A stretch of DNA of 64,000 nt from positions 3,665,027 through 3,729,026 of the forward strand of contig MU839827.1 in assembly GCA_030411725.1 (NCBI GenBank), read 5' to 3'. The translations under genes and the position numbers were made by a program. The DNA comes from Echria macrotheca (taxonomy: Eukaryota > Ascomycota > Sordariomycetes > Sordariales > Schizotheciaceae). The notes under the pieces were generated by a model. The model had not been told where the DNA came from. It saw nothing but the letters and a program-made list of their open reading frames with translations, and ran no database searches. Shown one piece after another: positions 12,185-22,155 of the stretch (positions within the stretch are counted from its first letter, which is position 1; each line of letters opens with the position of its first letter).

Positions 12185-14302
12185 TCAAACCATGGAGGTG
12201 TCCCTCCTGGGCTTCTTGTCCCATTTTCCCATCAACAACCTCAGCAGCCTTTTCCCGAGCCGCAATGGGGTCTCAAGCCCTGTCGCCGACCAATAGTACG
12301 AGTACAATACAGCTCCAAAGGCAAATGTCAGCGGCAGCGTGATCTGCAGCCAAATCGCCAAGGCCGGTGATGATACTGTCCACTGCCCACCTTCCACAAT
12401 ATCGAATACCGTGGAGCTGAGAAAGGTCTGCAACAAATAGGTACGTTAGCCGTCGAAATGCATCGGATGCGTCCAAGTGGCCGTGCACTACTCACCGAGC
12501 TAAAGATGGGAGGCAAGAAGAAAATAACAGCAAAGCCAACGACTTTGAGAAACGTCTGCAGCACGAAGCTGACCTTGAGTGATTCCGTGGCCGCCCACTC
12601 CATCCGCTCGCTTTGTCCTCGGGTAGCATGTCGGCGTTCCTGCGAAACCTGTCAGCTGTGACGAACATGTACCGAAGTTGGGCCGAAGATGGCGACTCAA
12701 AACTGACACTGTCTATGGAGGTTTGTAGTGCCCTTGAAAGCCGCTGGACCTGTCCGGCACAGTGTTCCAGAAACTCAATGGCCTTCCGTATCTCGGGAAG
12801 CACCACGTCAGTTACTTGACGCTGCGGATAGCTCCTCTGTTTGCTGAGAAGAAAATGGTTTTCTAGAGACCGTACGATGGAGAGATTCTCCTCTAACGCG
12901 CTCAAATCAAGATTCAACCTTAAATTGGTTTTCATACAGGCTTCATATCTCGAAGCAGAAAAGCCATCGAAAAGCCGTTCTTCGCCGTCAGGGATGTGCA
13001 AGCGCTCGAACATCACGAGTCGAGCCTCAGAGATGAACTTAGTTTCGGGGCCTAATTAGCATCCAAGTGAAGGAGCCGCGATGTAATGAGATGAATCAGA
13101 CTTACATCGCCTACCAAGGTGGCAGTTCCATCTATGCGATCCCTCCAGGCGTACGAGGCAAGGTAGCATGAATAGAGGAGAATCTCCATGTCAGGAGAGA
13201 GCCCTCTATGGTTTGTCGCTTCGGCATCCTCCTCAAAACCTCGGGCAGAACTTTGGGCCCGAGGTAACTCCCCAAAGGAATCATATGCCCGCAGTATATC
13301 GACCCAGTCGTCCTTGAACAACTGGATCGGTTGGTCACAGCAAACAACCCACACCGTGTCGCGAGAGGCAATACTCTGTCCGTAGTAGAAGTCCACCGTT
13401 GCTAGATCACGATCCGGTCTGCGTAGCACCCGATTTGTCCTCCCCAGCCTGTCCATTTGAGGTGTGAATATGCTGTACTGAAGAATAGAATTGTCGGTTC
13501 TCGCAGGCGGATGAACGATAACCGGGTGCCGGCCGCTGATCAATTGATACTGGAGCGCTCGAAGTTCCCGGCCCCTCAAAAGCTGAGGATTGCTTCGCCT
13601 TGGGTTTACGAACCCTGGCCTCAGAAAGAAGGCATGGTTGCCAAGAATATCAAAGAAGCGCAGAATCTGTGATAAATCTTCGAGGGTGACTACCGTACCC
13701 ATTTCCGACAGATCCTTCTGTAGACTCTGAGGTATATCTGACCCGCCGGTTGCCTCAAAGATGCTATTTCGGGGTAATGCCTGTGAGCGCCGACTCAAAC
13801 GTTGGTCTCGGGAATGAGCAATAGGTAAAACTTACAGCAGGTTGTTAGGGGAGGAACGCAATCCACTGAGCCTTTCCCGTGCTTGCAAACTATGTATATT
13901 GAACCTGAGCGGTTCTATTTCGTGCGTAATCTTTCTGGAGGAGCCGTTCAAAGACCAGCCAAACTGGGAGAAAATCACCTCCTCGCCACCGAAAAATCTT
14001 TGGAGACGGCGGAGTCTGGAACCAGTCATTTCTCCGTCACGTTCGTCACGCTTGTCGGCCCGGATGTGTAGGCCATGACCAAGGGATCCATCTTCGAAAG
14101 AGTAGAAAGCGTCCATGTTTCTGATGAGCGTTAACCAGGTGCGAGAAAGGTATCTGCTTCTGACCTTTGCGGAAGAGGCTGGGTCACGTTCTGCTAGGTG
14201 TCTCCGAAAGTTGCCAAAGTTGACGTGCTGGAAATTAAGAACAAGGGACACGGTCGGTTTGATTTGATCGGGCTGGAAGTCACGGGGTCTTTGCATCTTC
14301 AA
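12185..14302 (-). CDS. CorA-like two-helix membrane protein, fungal-specific
   Basis: Minus strand, five exons: 14302-13836, 13763-13106, 13037-12708, 12639-12496, 12427-12185 (613 aa). Introns of 68-72 bp were placed by phase and by CTGAC/CTAAT branch points. The long N-terminal part is soluble (a SIFEATGG-type core, then FFLRPGFVNPR). After a helical stalk rich in charged residues (RHATRGQSERMEWAATESLK) come two membrane segments, VVGFAVIFFLPPIFSS and ALAIWLQITLPLTFAFGAVL, with a short basic tail. This layout (big cytosolic domain, stalk, two C-terminal helices) is that of CorA-like proteins, but no GMN magnesium-filter motif is seen, so ion transport is not claimed. It is divergent from the caspase-like gene with only 156 bp between start codons. 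Exon 3 could begin at 13025 instead of 13037. Confidence 0.75.
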
Positions 14303-14458
14303 GCCACTCTCTCATGAGAGAGGGATGGCTCGCCGAATCAGGTTAGTTCCAGGGGCGGGATCATGAAGTCCCGAGTTCAGCCTCACCAAAGGCAAGACCA
14401 AAACTATCGCTCTTCAATCCCTCTCCCGATGACGAGGACCCGCTGATTAGATGCCGTC
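14303..14458. promoter_or_regulatory. shared bidirectional promoter
   Basis: Only 156 bp separate the start codons of the CorA-like gene (minus) and the caspase-like gene (plus). A gap this short must hold both promoters, so the two genes are likely controlled together. No classical TATA box stands out. Confidence 0.6.
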
Positions 14459-15985
14459 ATGACCGAGAAGAGCGAAGACCCGACATATGGCCACTTGCAG
14501 GATCTCAAGGAATTTGCGAGCCGCCTGAACGCGGCGGCCAGCACCAGCCTCGCCAACAAGGACGTCTACTCCAAGGTTGTGTCGCTGGTGACGTGCTGGT
14601 CGCCTCACATACGCCAGAACGACAGACCCCACATCGCCGCCGAAGCTAGGTCGCTGCACAACATCTTCAACGACGAGTATAACTTCTCGGCCCATTTTCT
14701 CGAGCTCACCGACGACGATCCCAAGGGAGAGTTCCGGGACGCCTTTTGGGACGCCGTCAAAGAGGCCCGGCCAAACCCCAAGAAGCCGGACGAGGCCAGC
14801 CTTTTCATCTTTTACTACGGCGGTCACGCAGATGCCCCTCAGGGATGGAGCGGCAAGCAGTGGTTCAGCCCCAGCCGGGACGCGACCCTGGATGATTCCG
14901 TCTCGTGGGACGGCAACGCCCAGGATCTCGTCGCGTATACCTGCGATTTCATCTTCATCTTCGACTGCTGCTATGCCGGGGCCATGTTCAATCCGCAATG
15001 GAACTTCCGTCGGAAATGTGAGGTGCTAGCTTCATCCTCGCCCAACATGAAGACGGCTGGCACCAAGGAGAACTCGTTCACTCGCACTCTCGTCTCGATA
15101 TTGGAAAAGGCGCCCAAGGAGAAGGCACCCTGGGATCTCGTCCAGGTTCACCAAAAGCTGGCAGATGCAGAATCCATGGGACTCCGCCGCCTCGACCAAG
15201 ATCCCATGCATTACTTCTACTCCCGACCGACCAAGCCGTCAATTTTGCTGCACAAGGTCCGGGACATGACTGCGGCCGACGTCAGGGAACTGGAGGTGAT
15301 GAGACCGACGTACGGCGACGGCATCTCGAACGCACGCATCCTCTTCAAGGTCACGTTTGAAGACCACCAACACAAACCGATCCTGCGCGAGTGGGAACAA
15401 GCGATCCGCCATCTCCCCCTCGACAAGGTCAAACACCTCCAGGTTGCAGCCGACGCCGGGCGTGACATGCCTGTGAAAGACCCCCTCAAGATGCTGCGCA
15501 TGTATTGCTGCTTCGAGACCCGGTCCAGCACGGCCATCATGTCGATGCCTCTTTGGCTCTGGGCCTACCTGGAGCCGGATCCCGCCTACGAGGCCATCAC
15601 CATCATCCGGTCCGAGGACAAGCTTCCCATGGGTTTCCGGTCGGCCGAGGACGTCGCTGCCGCTGTGCCGTCTCCTGTGCCACAGCTTGAAGAAACTCGT
15701 CATGTTATCGGGACGAAGAGTATCATGACGGAGAATCCTCCTGCGATAGGAAGACTCCCTCTTTACCTGACCGACCCCGAAGCGTCGGAGCTTCCGCCTC
15801 GGCGGGTTTATGACAGACGGTTCGCTATCCCGAGAGGAAAAGAAGAATTCCTAAAGAGTATCCGGGCGCCGCCTGATTCGTCCAAGATAAGAGTCATGGT
15901 GAGGGGGGCCGATTTTTCCAAGTATTTCGCGAGGCCACCACCAGGACGCGAGCGCATGAGCGGGGCTATTCCATCCAAGGCGTAG
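14459..15985 (+). CDS. caspase-like (clan CD, C14-type) protein
   Basis: Single exon, 508 aa. The N-terminal half has the caspase/metacaspase p20 layout: a beta strand, FIFYYGGHAD with His123, and FIFIFDCCYAGAM with Cys170/Cys171, the catalytic His-Cys pair. A following segment (SSSPNMKTAGTKENSFT) fits the substrate-loop region. The C-terminal 280 residues look alpha/beta but match nothing I recognise. No signal peptide or membrane segment. Fungal proteins of this kind are linked to incompatibility and cell-death pathways, often as the effector half of NLR-like receptors; here it stands alone, beside a divergent membrane protein. The protease motif is clear, the substrate unknown. It lacks the poly-Q/proline prodomain of type I metacaspases, so it is a caspase-like homologue rather than a canonical metacaspase. 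Confidence 0.82.
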   Translation: MTEKSEDPTYGHLQDLKEFASRLNAAASTSLANKDVYSKVVSLVTCWSPHIRQNDRPHIAAEARSLHNIFNDEYNFSAHFLELTDDDPKGEFRDAFWDAVKEARPNPKKPDEASLFIFYYGGHADAPQGWSGKQWFSPSRDATLDDSVSWDGNAQDLVAYTCDFIFIFDCCYAGAMFNPQWNFRRKCEVLASSSPNMKTAGTKENSFTRTLVSILEKAPKEKAPWDLVQVHQKLADAESMGLRRLDQDPMHYFYSRPTKPSILLHKVRDMTAADVRELEVMRPTYGDGISNARILFKVTFEDHQHKPILREWEQAIRHLPLDKVKHLQVAADAGRDMPVKDPLKMLRMYCCFETRSSTAIMSMPLWLWAYLEPDPAYEAITIIRSEDKLPMGFRSAEDVAAAVPSPVPQLEETRHVIGTKSIMTENPPAIGRLPLYLTDPEASELPPRRVYDRRFAIPRGKEEFLKSIRAPPDSSKIRVMVRGADFSKYFARPPPGRERMSGAIPSKA

Positions 15986-16240
15986 CAGATGGAATGAGAC
16001 ATGAATGACTAGGTAGGCAGGGTTAAGATGCTTGCTTGGTGGAAGAGGAGAAGTGAGCCTGTGGCTGGCTACCTAGGTACCTACAGTGCCCCTGGGTTCA
16101 TGCGTGCCTTCCGTCTTGTCTGGGTGCTCCTGCCTGGCCTAACAGACAGCTAACCATGACTTGATCCACGGGCATAGCATACCTACAGGGGCATAGCTGA
16201 CCTGAGCCCAAGCCTTTTACATTAGTGCAAGAGCCATTTA
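15986..16240. other. 3' flank of caspase-like gene
   Basis: No gene. It contains the palindromic motif TACCTAGGTA (around 16070-16079), which recurs in the gene-poor parts of this window. Confidence 0.4.
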
Positions 16241-16420
16241 TATAGATACGGCGGCCTCTGTTACAAACTACGAAAGCTTCAATGGTAAATGCAAAGGTCT
16301 GTGGTATGAAATTCTCGAAATTAAATGCATGCAGTTAAAACGTGAGAGCCTTCGGTATAGATGTAGAAAGGCTTTTGTATAAATACGAAGCCCCTTCTTA
16401 CAAGCGTGAAGCCCTTTTTT
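16241..16420. repeat. degenerate tandem repeat, unit about 21-26 bp
   Basis: Read by eye, the stretch repeats a loose unit of the form GAAGCCTT-N-GTATAAATAC: compare GAGCCTTCGGTATAGATG, AGGCTTTTGTATAAATACG, and AAGCCCCTTCTTACAAGCG, each spaced about 21-26 bases. It ends directly at the left side of the inverted-repeat element. It may be subterminal repeats of a larger transposon or an unrelated satellite-like array. Confidence 0.4.
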
Positions 16421-16422
16421 GA

Positions 16423-16843
16423 GGCATCTGATAGGGGTGCACCCCCCTTTTTCTACCAGGTGCATCCCCCCGCCATAACGTTTTACGCATATGCCCTTTA
16501 ATTTACTGTTGATATTTTTTCCTAAAAGCTGTATATATATTTGCCAAAGGCCTATTTACTATATAATGAGTTTTAAACATGTAATGGTAGAGAAAAGTAA
16601 AGATGTAAAATCATTACATTTATTCGCTCAACCCCTAGAGACGCATCAGGTTGAGACCTTGTCTATCTTATATCTGGTAAATAAAGGTTCAAGAACGTAA
16701 TTGATAGATGGTAAATCCCTTATTAATGGCCCCTTAGCTATTGATAATACGTTGAAACGTATCTATTTGAGGGCGGAGGCGGAAAATTTATCTTCAAGGG
16801 GATGCGTACGGATCAAAAGGGGGGTGCACCCCTATCAGACGCC
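16423..16843. mobile_element. MITE with 29-bp terminal inverted repeats and 8-bp target duplication
   Basis: The left end starts GGCATCTGATAGGGGTGCAC; the right end, reverse-complemented, starts GGCGTCTGATAGGGGTGCAC. The arms match at 28 of 29 positions (16423-16451 and 16815-16843). The flanks carry the direct repeat TTTTTTGA at 16415-16422 and 16844-16851, as expected for an 8-bp target-site duplication of the hAT type. The inner 360 bp are AT-rich against the GC-rich surroundings and code for no transposase. A second reading places the ends at TA dinucleotides inside the arms (mariner type, 16434-16832), but the outer match and the longer duplication favour the first. A third partial arm (GGTGCATCCCCCC) lies inside the left end. 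Confidence 0.75.
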
Positions 16844-16908
16844 TTTTTTGATGAGCGCAAGGGATCGAAAGCTTAACAACAACGTTCAAAAACCGGGGTC
16901 CCTACCAC

Positions 16909-18427
16909 TCAAAAAGCCGACCTCGCATCCGATTCACCCGCGTCCCCGTCGTCGTCCATCTCATCGTAGTAATCCAATCGGGGAAGGCGTCCAGCCAGCT
17001 CAGCCTTCCCCACAACGAAGGGTGTAAAGCTGTAGTACTCTTCCGTCTCACCACCACCATTCACAACAACATCAACGCCCTTCTCGGCGCCGAGCATGAC
17101 CTGCCGCTCCTTCTCCCTCTCGACGTACAGCTTCCTCGTCAGCCACCACGGCTTCCAGTACAGCCCGCTCATGAACAGCACGAGGCCCTGGGAATCGGTC
17201 TGCGCCTTCCACCCCGGCTTGTGCACCGTGGCGCTCCACCAACTCAATGCCGGGCCGGCCCGGCCCACGTTGGCAACATCGACGTCGGCGCCCAAGGTGA
17301 CGAACTTGCCCTTGCTCTGCATGACGGCCACGGCCTTTTTCTCCGTTGTGTACGTCTTGGTGACCATCCAGAGTCCCTTCTTCTTGATGATGGAGGCGTG
17401 GGCGGTGCTCATTATCTTTGGCAGGTTCGTCTTGACCCAGTTCTCCAGCACCGGGAGCGGGTGTGCGTCGTGGTAGGTTACCTTCCCGTCTGTGGCGAGG
17501 ACGGCCCCGAGATGGGAACGGGTCTCGAGGTGGAACTGGGCTTTGAAACTGGCGGGGGTGTTTGGGATGCTGTGGATGTGTTAGGGAAGGCAGGTCTCGG
17601 GGATGAAGTTGGAAAGGAGGTAAGGTAGCTAGCTTCTTGCTCGACCTACTTGGCGCCGGCATCGAGTTGCGCGTCGCGCATCCAGATGCTCTCCGACTGC
17701 ATGACGCCCCATGCTTCCAGCGAAGGCTTGGTGGTCACTTTGACCTTGTCGTCTGGTTTGAGCCCGTCGTTGAGACTGGTGTATCCTGGGTTGACCTGAG
17801 GAACTGCATCCCGAACGATCGTCGTCTCGAGGGGGGTGGTGGTTTCTAGAACTAGCTGGTTGCGAGCGGTCTCGAGGAGCTCAGCCATGTCGAATTCTTC
17901 CATTGAAGCCATCAAGGCAGCTAAGTCGACTTGCTCGCCCGTTGCCGGTTCATTAGACGGTTCAGGCTCCTTGTTGGCCGGTTCGATATCTGGTTCGACA
18001 TCTGGTTCGACATTCGCTTCTGCCTCTGGGTCGGCTGGTTCTTCCTCTGGTCCGCCCTCCAGTTGGTTCGCCGGTATGGCCTTTGCGACGCTGGCCGATG
18101 GCGCTTGGTTCGCTGGTTTGGCCTTCGGTACGCTGGTCGATGGCGCTTCCAGAACGATGGTCTGCACTACGGTAACCCACTAGAACACCTTTTGGGTCAG
18201 CTAATAGACCTATTGAATCGGCCAATAGCCCTCTTGGGTCGGCCGTAGCCCTCCTGAATCAGCCATGAGACCTATTTAGGACAGGAAAACCGAAGCCGTA
18301 CTTTTCCGTCGGGGTCAAAATACCCGCAGGCGCCGGGCCGGATTTCGGTAGCGGCCTCATGCCGGTAGACGGCATGCCCAGCCTCGCTGTTGGGGAAGCA
18401 TTTCGCAAAGGCTTTGTCGTCTCTCAT
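16909..18427 (-). CDS. uncharacterised conserved fungal protein
   Basis: Minus strand, three exons: 18427-18302, 18161-17650, 17569-16909 (432 aa). The start gives MRDDKAFAKCFPNSEAGHAV followed by YRHEAATEIRPGACGYF, a block I recall at the N-terminus of a fungal hypothetical protein family. The middle (exon 2) is low-complexity: two near copies of an S(T/A)SVxKAxPANQ unit, then a Pro/Glu run. The C-terminal third has a compact fold with WVKTNLPKIM, KGLWMVTKTYTT and LYWKPWW. No signal peptide or membrane segment. Intron 1 (140 bp, 18162-18301) itself contains repeats of about 21 bp; its acceptor at TGCAG is the only one that keeps phase, since the frame is closed upstream. It is tail-to-tail with the caspase-like gene, across the MITE. 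Function unknown. Confidence 0.65.
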
Positions 18428-19184
18428 GATGGGTAAAGGCGTTAATCGGGGATATGATGAGGCTTGAGAGGACTGGTAGAGGGGTAGAACAACCTGGTCA
18501 ACGCCCAATACCTGGTCTTCAGAGCCTCGCGACCACTCCCGAGGCATCTAGGTTTTCTATTGGTTGGCCGTTCAGACTCAGTCGAGACGAGCTGAGGCAG
18601 TCGCTAACGACTTTTGGGTAACTGCGACCAACACCAGGCCACTTTTGGATGCCTTCCAGCCCAGGTAGACTGCCGTTGCAGGTGCTGAATACGCCTTTTA
18701 ACCTTTTTGAACCCGTGATTGCTTTAGGTTGCGTGTGTTTACTGTGTAGGTGGATAGAGTTCTTCTTGTGTACAGTCCTTCCAACCCACCCTCTCTTCTT
18801 CTGAAGCATCTCTATCACCAGTCACTCACGCCTCTCGAACGGTGATACGCCCTTCTCAGTTCTCGCAATTCACCTGAGGTAGACCATTCGCAGCGTCGGA
18901 TTCGCTTGTGGCCTTCTCATCGTTTTCTTCACGTCGGGTTTCCAATTTCACCCAGTTTCGAGCGACGGAACGGGGTCGAAATTGGAAGACCTGTAACTTC
19001 ACGCCATGGGAAAACCCGCTTATCACCAAAACCCGGCCCGGGACCCAATATCGATCCAGAGCAGCTCCGCACGCTCCAGGCTCTGGCCACGGTGATCAGG
19101 AAAGGCATTGATATCGCCCACCACCGACGGCCCCGAAGCCAAAGTGAAAGAGGCATGCCGGAAATGGCGGCGGTCGAGCTGTCG
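18428..19184. other. intergenic, no supported gene
   Basis: Upstream flank of the previous gene. Open frames exist on both strands but lack ATG context, splice signals and protein-like composition. I see nothing else certain. Confidence 0.4.
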
Positions 19185-19207
19185 GGCCCCACTATTCTAG
19201 TGGGGCC
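19185..19207. promoter_or_regulatory. palindrome with two CreA-type sites
   Basis: GGCCCCACTA and TAGTGGGGCC form a perfect 10-bp inverted repeat around TTC. Each arm contains GTGGGG, which fits the carbon-repressor CreA/CRE1 consensus SYGGRG. A TTTTAAG box and a CT-rich tract follow at about 19240-19290, before an ATG at 19318. Confidence 0.45.
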
Positions 19208-19317
19208 GTCCCAAAGCTACCCCTGCAGATTCCTACCTTTTAAGACGCGACTTTCCAGCGCGTCTTCTTCCTCTCTTCCTCTTCTACCAACAGTCCACCA
19301 TCAATTGGTCCTCACAA

Positions 19318-19784
19318 TGCCCGTCAAGACCTCCTCCGACTCGCCCCTCGACTGTTCCCTAAAGCCCACTCGAGATACATCCATCCATCGATCACATTCC
19401 ATGCAGCCGAAACGTACAACAGCCATCCTCGACGCGCCCCGAGCTACGCTTCTTTCACACCCTTCCCGCACGACGCCTCCCACACAGTTCTCCGATTCCA
19501 ATTTCCCGAAAGGGATGCCTCTCAGGCCGCCCGGCCGTGCTGGATCGCCGCAACACGTCGCAGCTAGGTGCCCGTATCGGGTGATATGCCATGCTCGCCG
19601 CGCTTGGATCTGTTGCGGTGCTCCTTGTCGGAACCCCGACAAGCCAGCATTGCCGGGCGAATTGGCTTCGGAACTTAACCCTAAGTTTCTTTTTGGTTTG
19701 AACAAGTCTTGCGCTTCTCTACAGTCATTCGAGCTGCCTTCTACGTCCGAGTTGCCTGTCGACGACGGCGTGTCGTGTCGCTGA
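19318..19784 (+). CDS. uncertain open reading frame below a promoter-like region
   Basis: The ATG at 19318 (context CACAATGCC) opens a 155-aa frame (MPVKTSSDSPL start) without recognisable domain. A second overlapping frame, two bases off, also stays open to about 19570 and reads more like protein (RLAPRLFPKAHSRYIHPS; SFTPFPHDASHTVLRF), but has no ATG. This could be a decayed or frameshifted gene, a short unspliced transcript, or chance. The promoter-like palindrome upstream is the main reason to list it. Confidence 0.2.
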
Positions 19785-22155
19785 AAAGCTTCGGGCACGC
19801 CGATGTCAATGGCGACACCGGGCCGAAGGGCGGCGAGAGCTCCCAGGCGCAATGGCTTCGGCCGGCGGTCAAGCGTCCATCCTATGAGTCCACATGGTGA
19901 GCGCCTCTGGTCTGATGGCCACTCGTCAGGATGGGCCCCTGGGAATCCGACTCTGGTCAACATGGGTCGTCTTGGTGATGTTTAGCTGGGGCTTGCTGTC
20001 TGGTTAGGTGGTCTCTGGTGTCTTGGTGTGCAGCGGTTCGGTCCTGCGGGATCGGACCGTGGGACGTGAAGGAGGACGCAGCAATGGCTACACACGATCA
20101 ACCGACCATTTACACCTGTCGGCAGATCACCTCGTCGGAATCGCACTCTGTGTGAGCGAGGCCTGTCTGGCTACAAGCGGAAATGGTCGGGTGATATTTC
20201 ATGCCTTGCTATCACGTCCTAGGTACCTTTGCGTCCCGTTCTCTGCCACAGGACATCATGCCTCGACCAGTTTAGCGTACCCGCGAACTCCCAAGACCGC
20301 GTGGGACAGAACTGTCAACGTGTCATGCTTGCATGAGGCCCGACCAGGCGCATTAATCGGTCCCTCGTGAGCAATGTCCAGCGAGGTATCGGGCGCCAAA
20401 GATGCTGCGCCCCTAGCTTCGGCAAAGGGCGGGTTACCTTCACAGACCCGAAAGGGAATCTGGCGAAGACGACAGCGCGGTTTTTGAGGATGTTTTTGTT
20501 CGCGCGGAACGCCCTCCTCGGTTGCTGCGATTGCGGTGTTGACGAGGAGAGGATACAAAAACTAGTCCCAGTTGGCAGTGCGTTCACACGGAGAGAAGCG
20601 GCGGCTCGGGTGTCGGGGATCTGCTGCTGTAGTTCCGGTTGCTGTGGTCGACGGCGGATGTGTCGATGACGGGAAGCTTGACTTGGGAATGGTTAGAGAG
20701 CGAGCAAGGAACTTGACGGACGTGAACGACCGAGGTGAAAATGGTTGAGTATTGGGAACCAACGCTTTGTACCAGGCGTATTGATGAAGATGGAGGGCAG
20801 GGAGAGACCAGGACCCGGGACCCATCTTGAGTTGGAGTCAAAGTTTCGTGCTTGTCTGGGGCTTGGATCTTTCGCTGTTGCTTGTCGGATTTGAGGCGTC
20901 TGGGACGGGTTTTGCGTTTGAGCCAACCAGTACGAAGGGCATGCCTCCTGGGAGGTTGTCCCGGTTGCCCTCGCTCCAGAAATGGCGGGAGGGCAACCCC
21001 TTCTATTTGGAGGATAAGTCTCTCCTATCTGTTTTGTTGTTTCTGTGCTTACATCCCAACAGGTGAGATGACGGGCTTGGGTGGACAAGCTAGCGATCAG
21101 GTGAGTCTTTGCGCGTGTAGGCTAACCATGAGATGTCATTGCAGGAGGACACCGCTTCTGTGATGTGCATACGCTATAGACAATTGGGAAGGACGGTGCA
21201 AGCACCGGTGTGCTTGTACTAGTGAAACTATTGGTCTATTGGCACAACGGCTCCCTGCCCTCCCTTCTTACAGCTTCATCCCATAATGACCACCAAGTTG
21301 GACGTGGTAGATAGATGGCTTGACCTGTTTGACCCGAAATCTCGGTAGGTACCTAGCATACCGGCATGTATCCGATATACTCTCCCATAGCATGATACAT
21401 AACCCGCCCAAAAGAAAGAAATGCTCGTTAAACATAAACTGAATTTATCTTTCACCTTATCCCCGACCGGTGGTGGTTGGTGGTTTATGGACGAAGCCCA
21501 TCCGGACCAATCATCTCCAACCACGCCCTCCCAATCCGGTAATGCGGACAGACCAGGGACGTCCTGCATGGACTGACACGAAATCAAGTAAAGTGACGTC
21601 ACCCGCACACCCAGCGACCAAAGCGAGTCGACCCGGCGACCCGGCGACCTGGAGCTGAACGAGCGGACGATATGGTTGGGCAGATTGAATGGTTTGAGAA
21701 TAAAAAAAAAATCCAGGAACCAAAAACGTTGCCGTGCGTGCGTGCCAAGTTTTTATATCAGATCTGGGATCGCCGCCCCGTTCCGTTCAAATGCCAAGAA
21801 GTCTAGACTTTACTCTACTACAGTAGATCGTTGGGACAGACAACTCTTCCGTTGCTTCCGCCCTTCGCTGTTGTTCGTCGTCGTTGTTATCGTCATCGTC
21901 GTCGTTGTTATCGTCATCGTCGTCCATTCTTTCCTGTGGTGGTCCAGGTCGTCGTCGTCGGGTATCACTCCTACCTTACCTTACTTATTCTACATCCATA
22001 AACAGTACTCCGGATAACCTACAAATTCCCATCCATCCCAGGTGTAGCCCGGTTGCCCTTCCCATTTCCAAGTGTCCGTGTAGATACCTTACAAGGTACC
22101 TGCCTATATACCAATCAGCACCCAGTACAACCGGTATACTCGACGGAGACAAAAG
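19785..22155. other. gene-poor region upstream of App1-type gene
   Basis: No gene supported. It holds two copies of the GGTACCT/TACCTAGG motif (about 20218-20228 and 21345-21356), an inverted TACCTT-AC-AAGGTA near 22088-22101, and T/C-rich promoter sequence just before the ATG at 22156. Confidence 0.4.
21878..21919. repeat. 21-bp perfect tandem duplication
   Basis: The unit TCGTCGTTGTTATCGTCATCG occurs twice without mismatch, at 21878-21898 and 21899-21919. The unit is three TCG-type triplet blocks and lies about 240 bp before the App1-type start codon, in leader or promoter sequence. Confidence 0.85.

Noticed and set aside
16434..16832. Mariner-type MITE with TA target site
   Set aside because: The TA lies inside a longer inverted match; the outer ends give a longer repeat and an 8-bp duplication, so the larger element is preferred.
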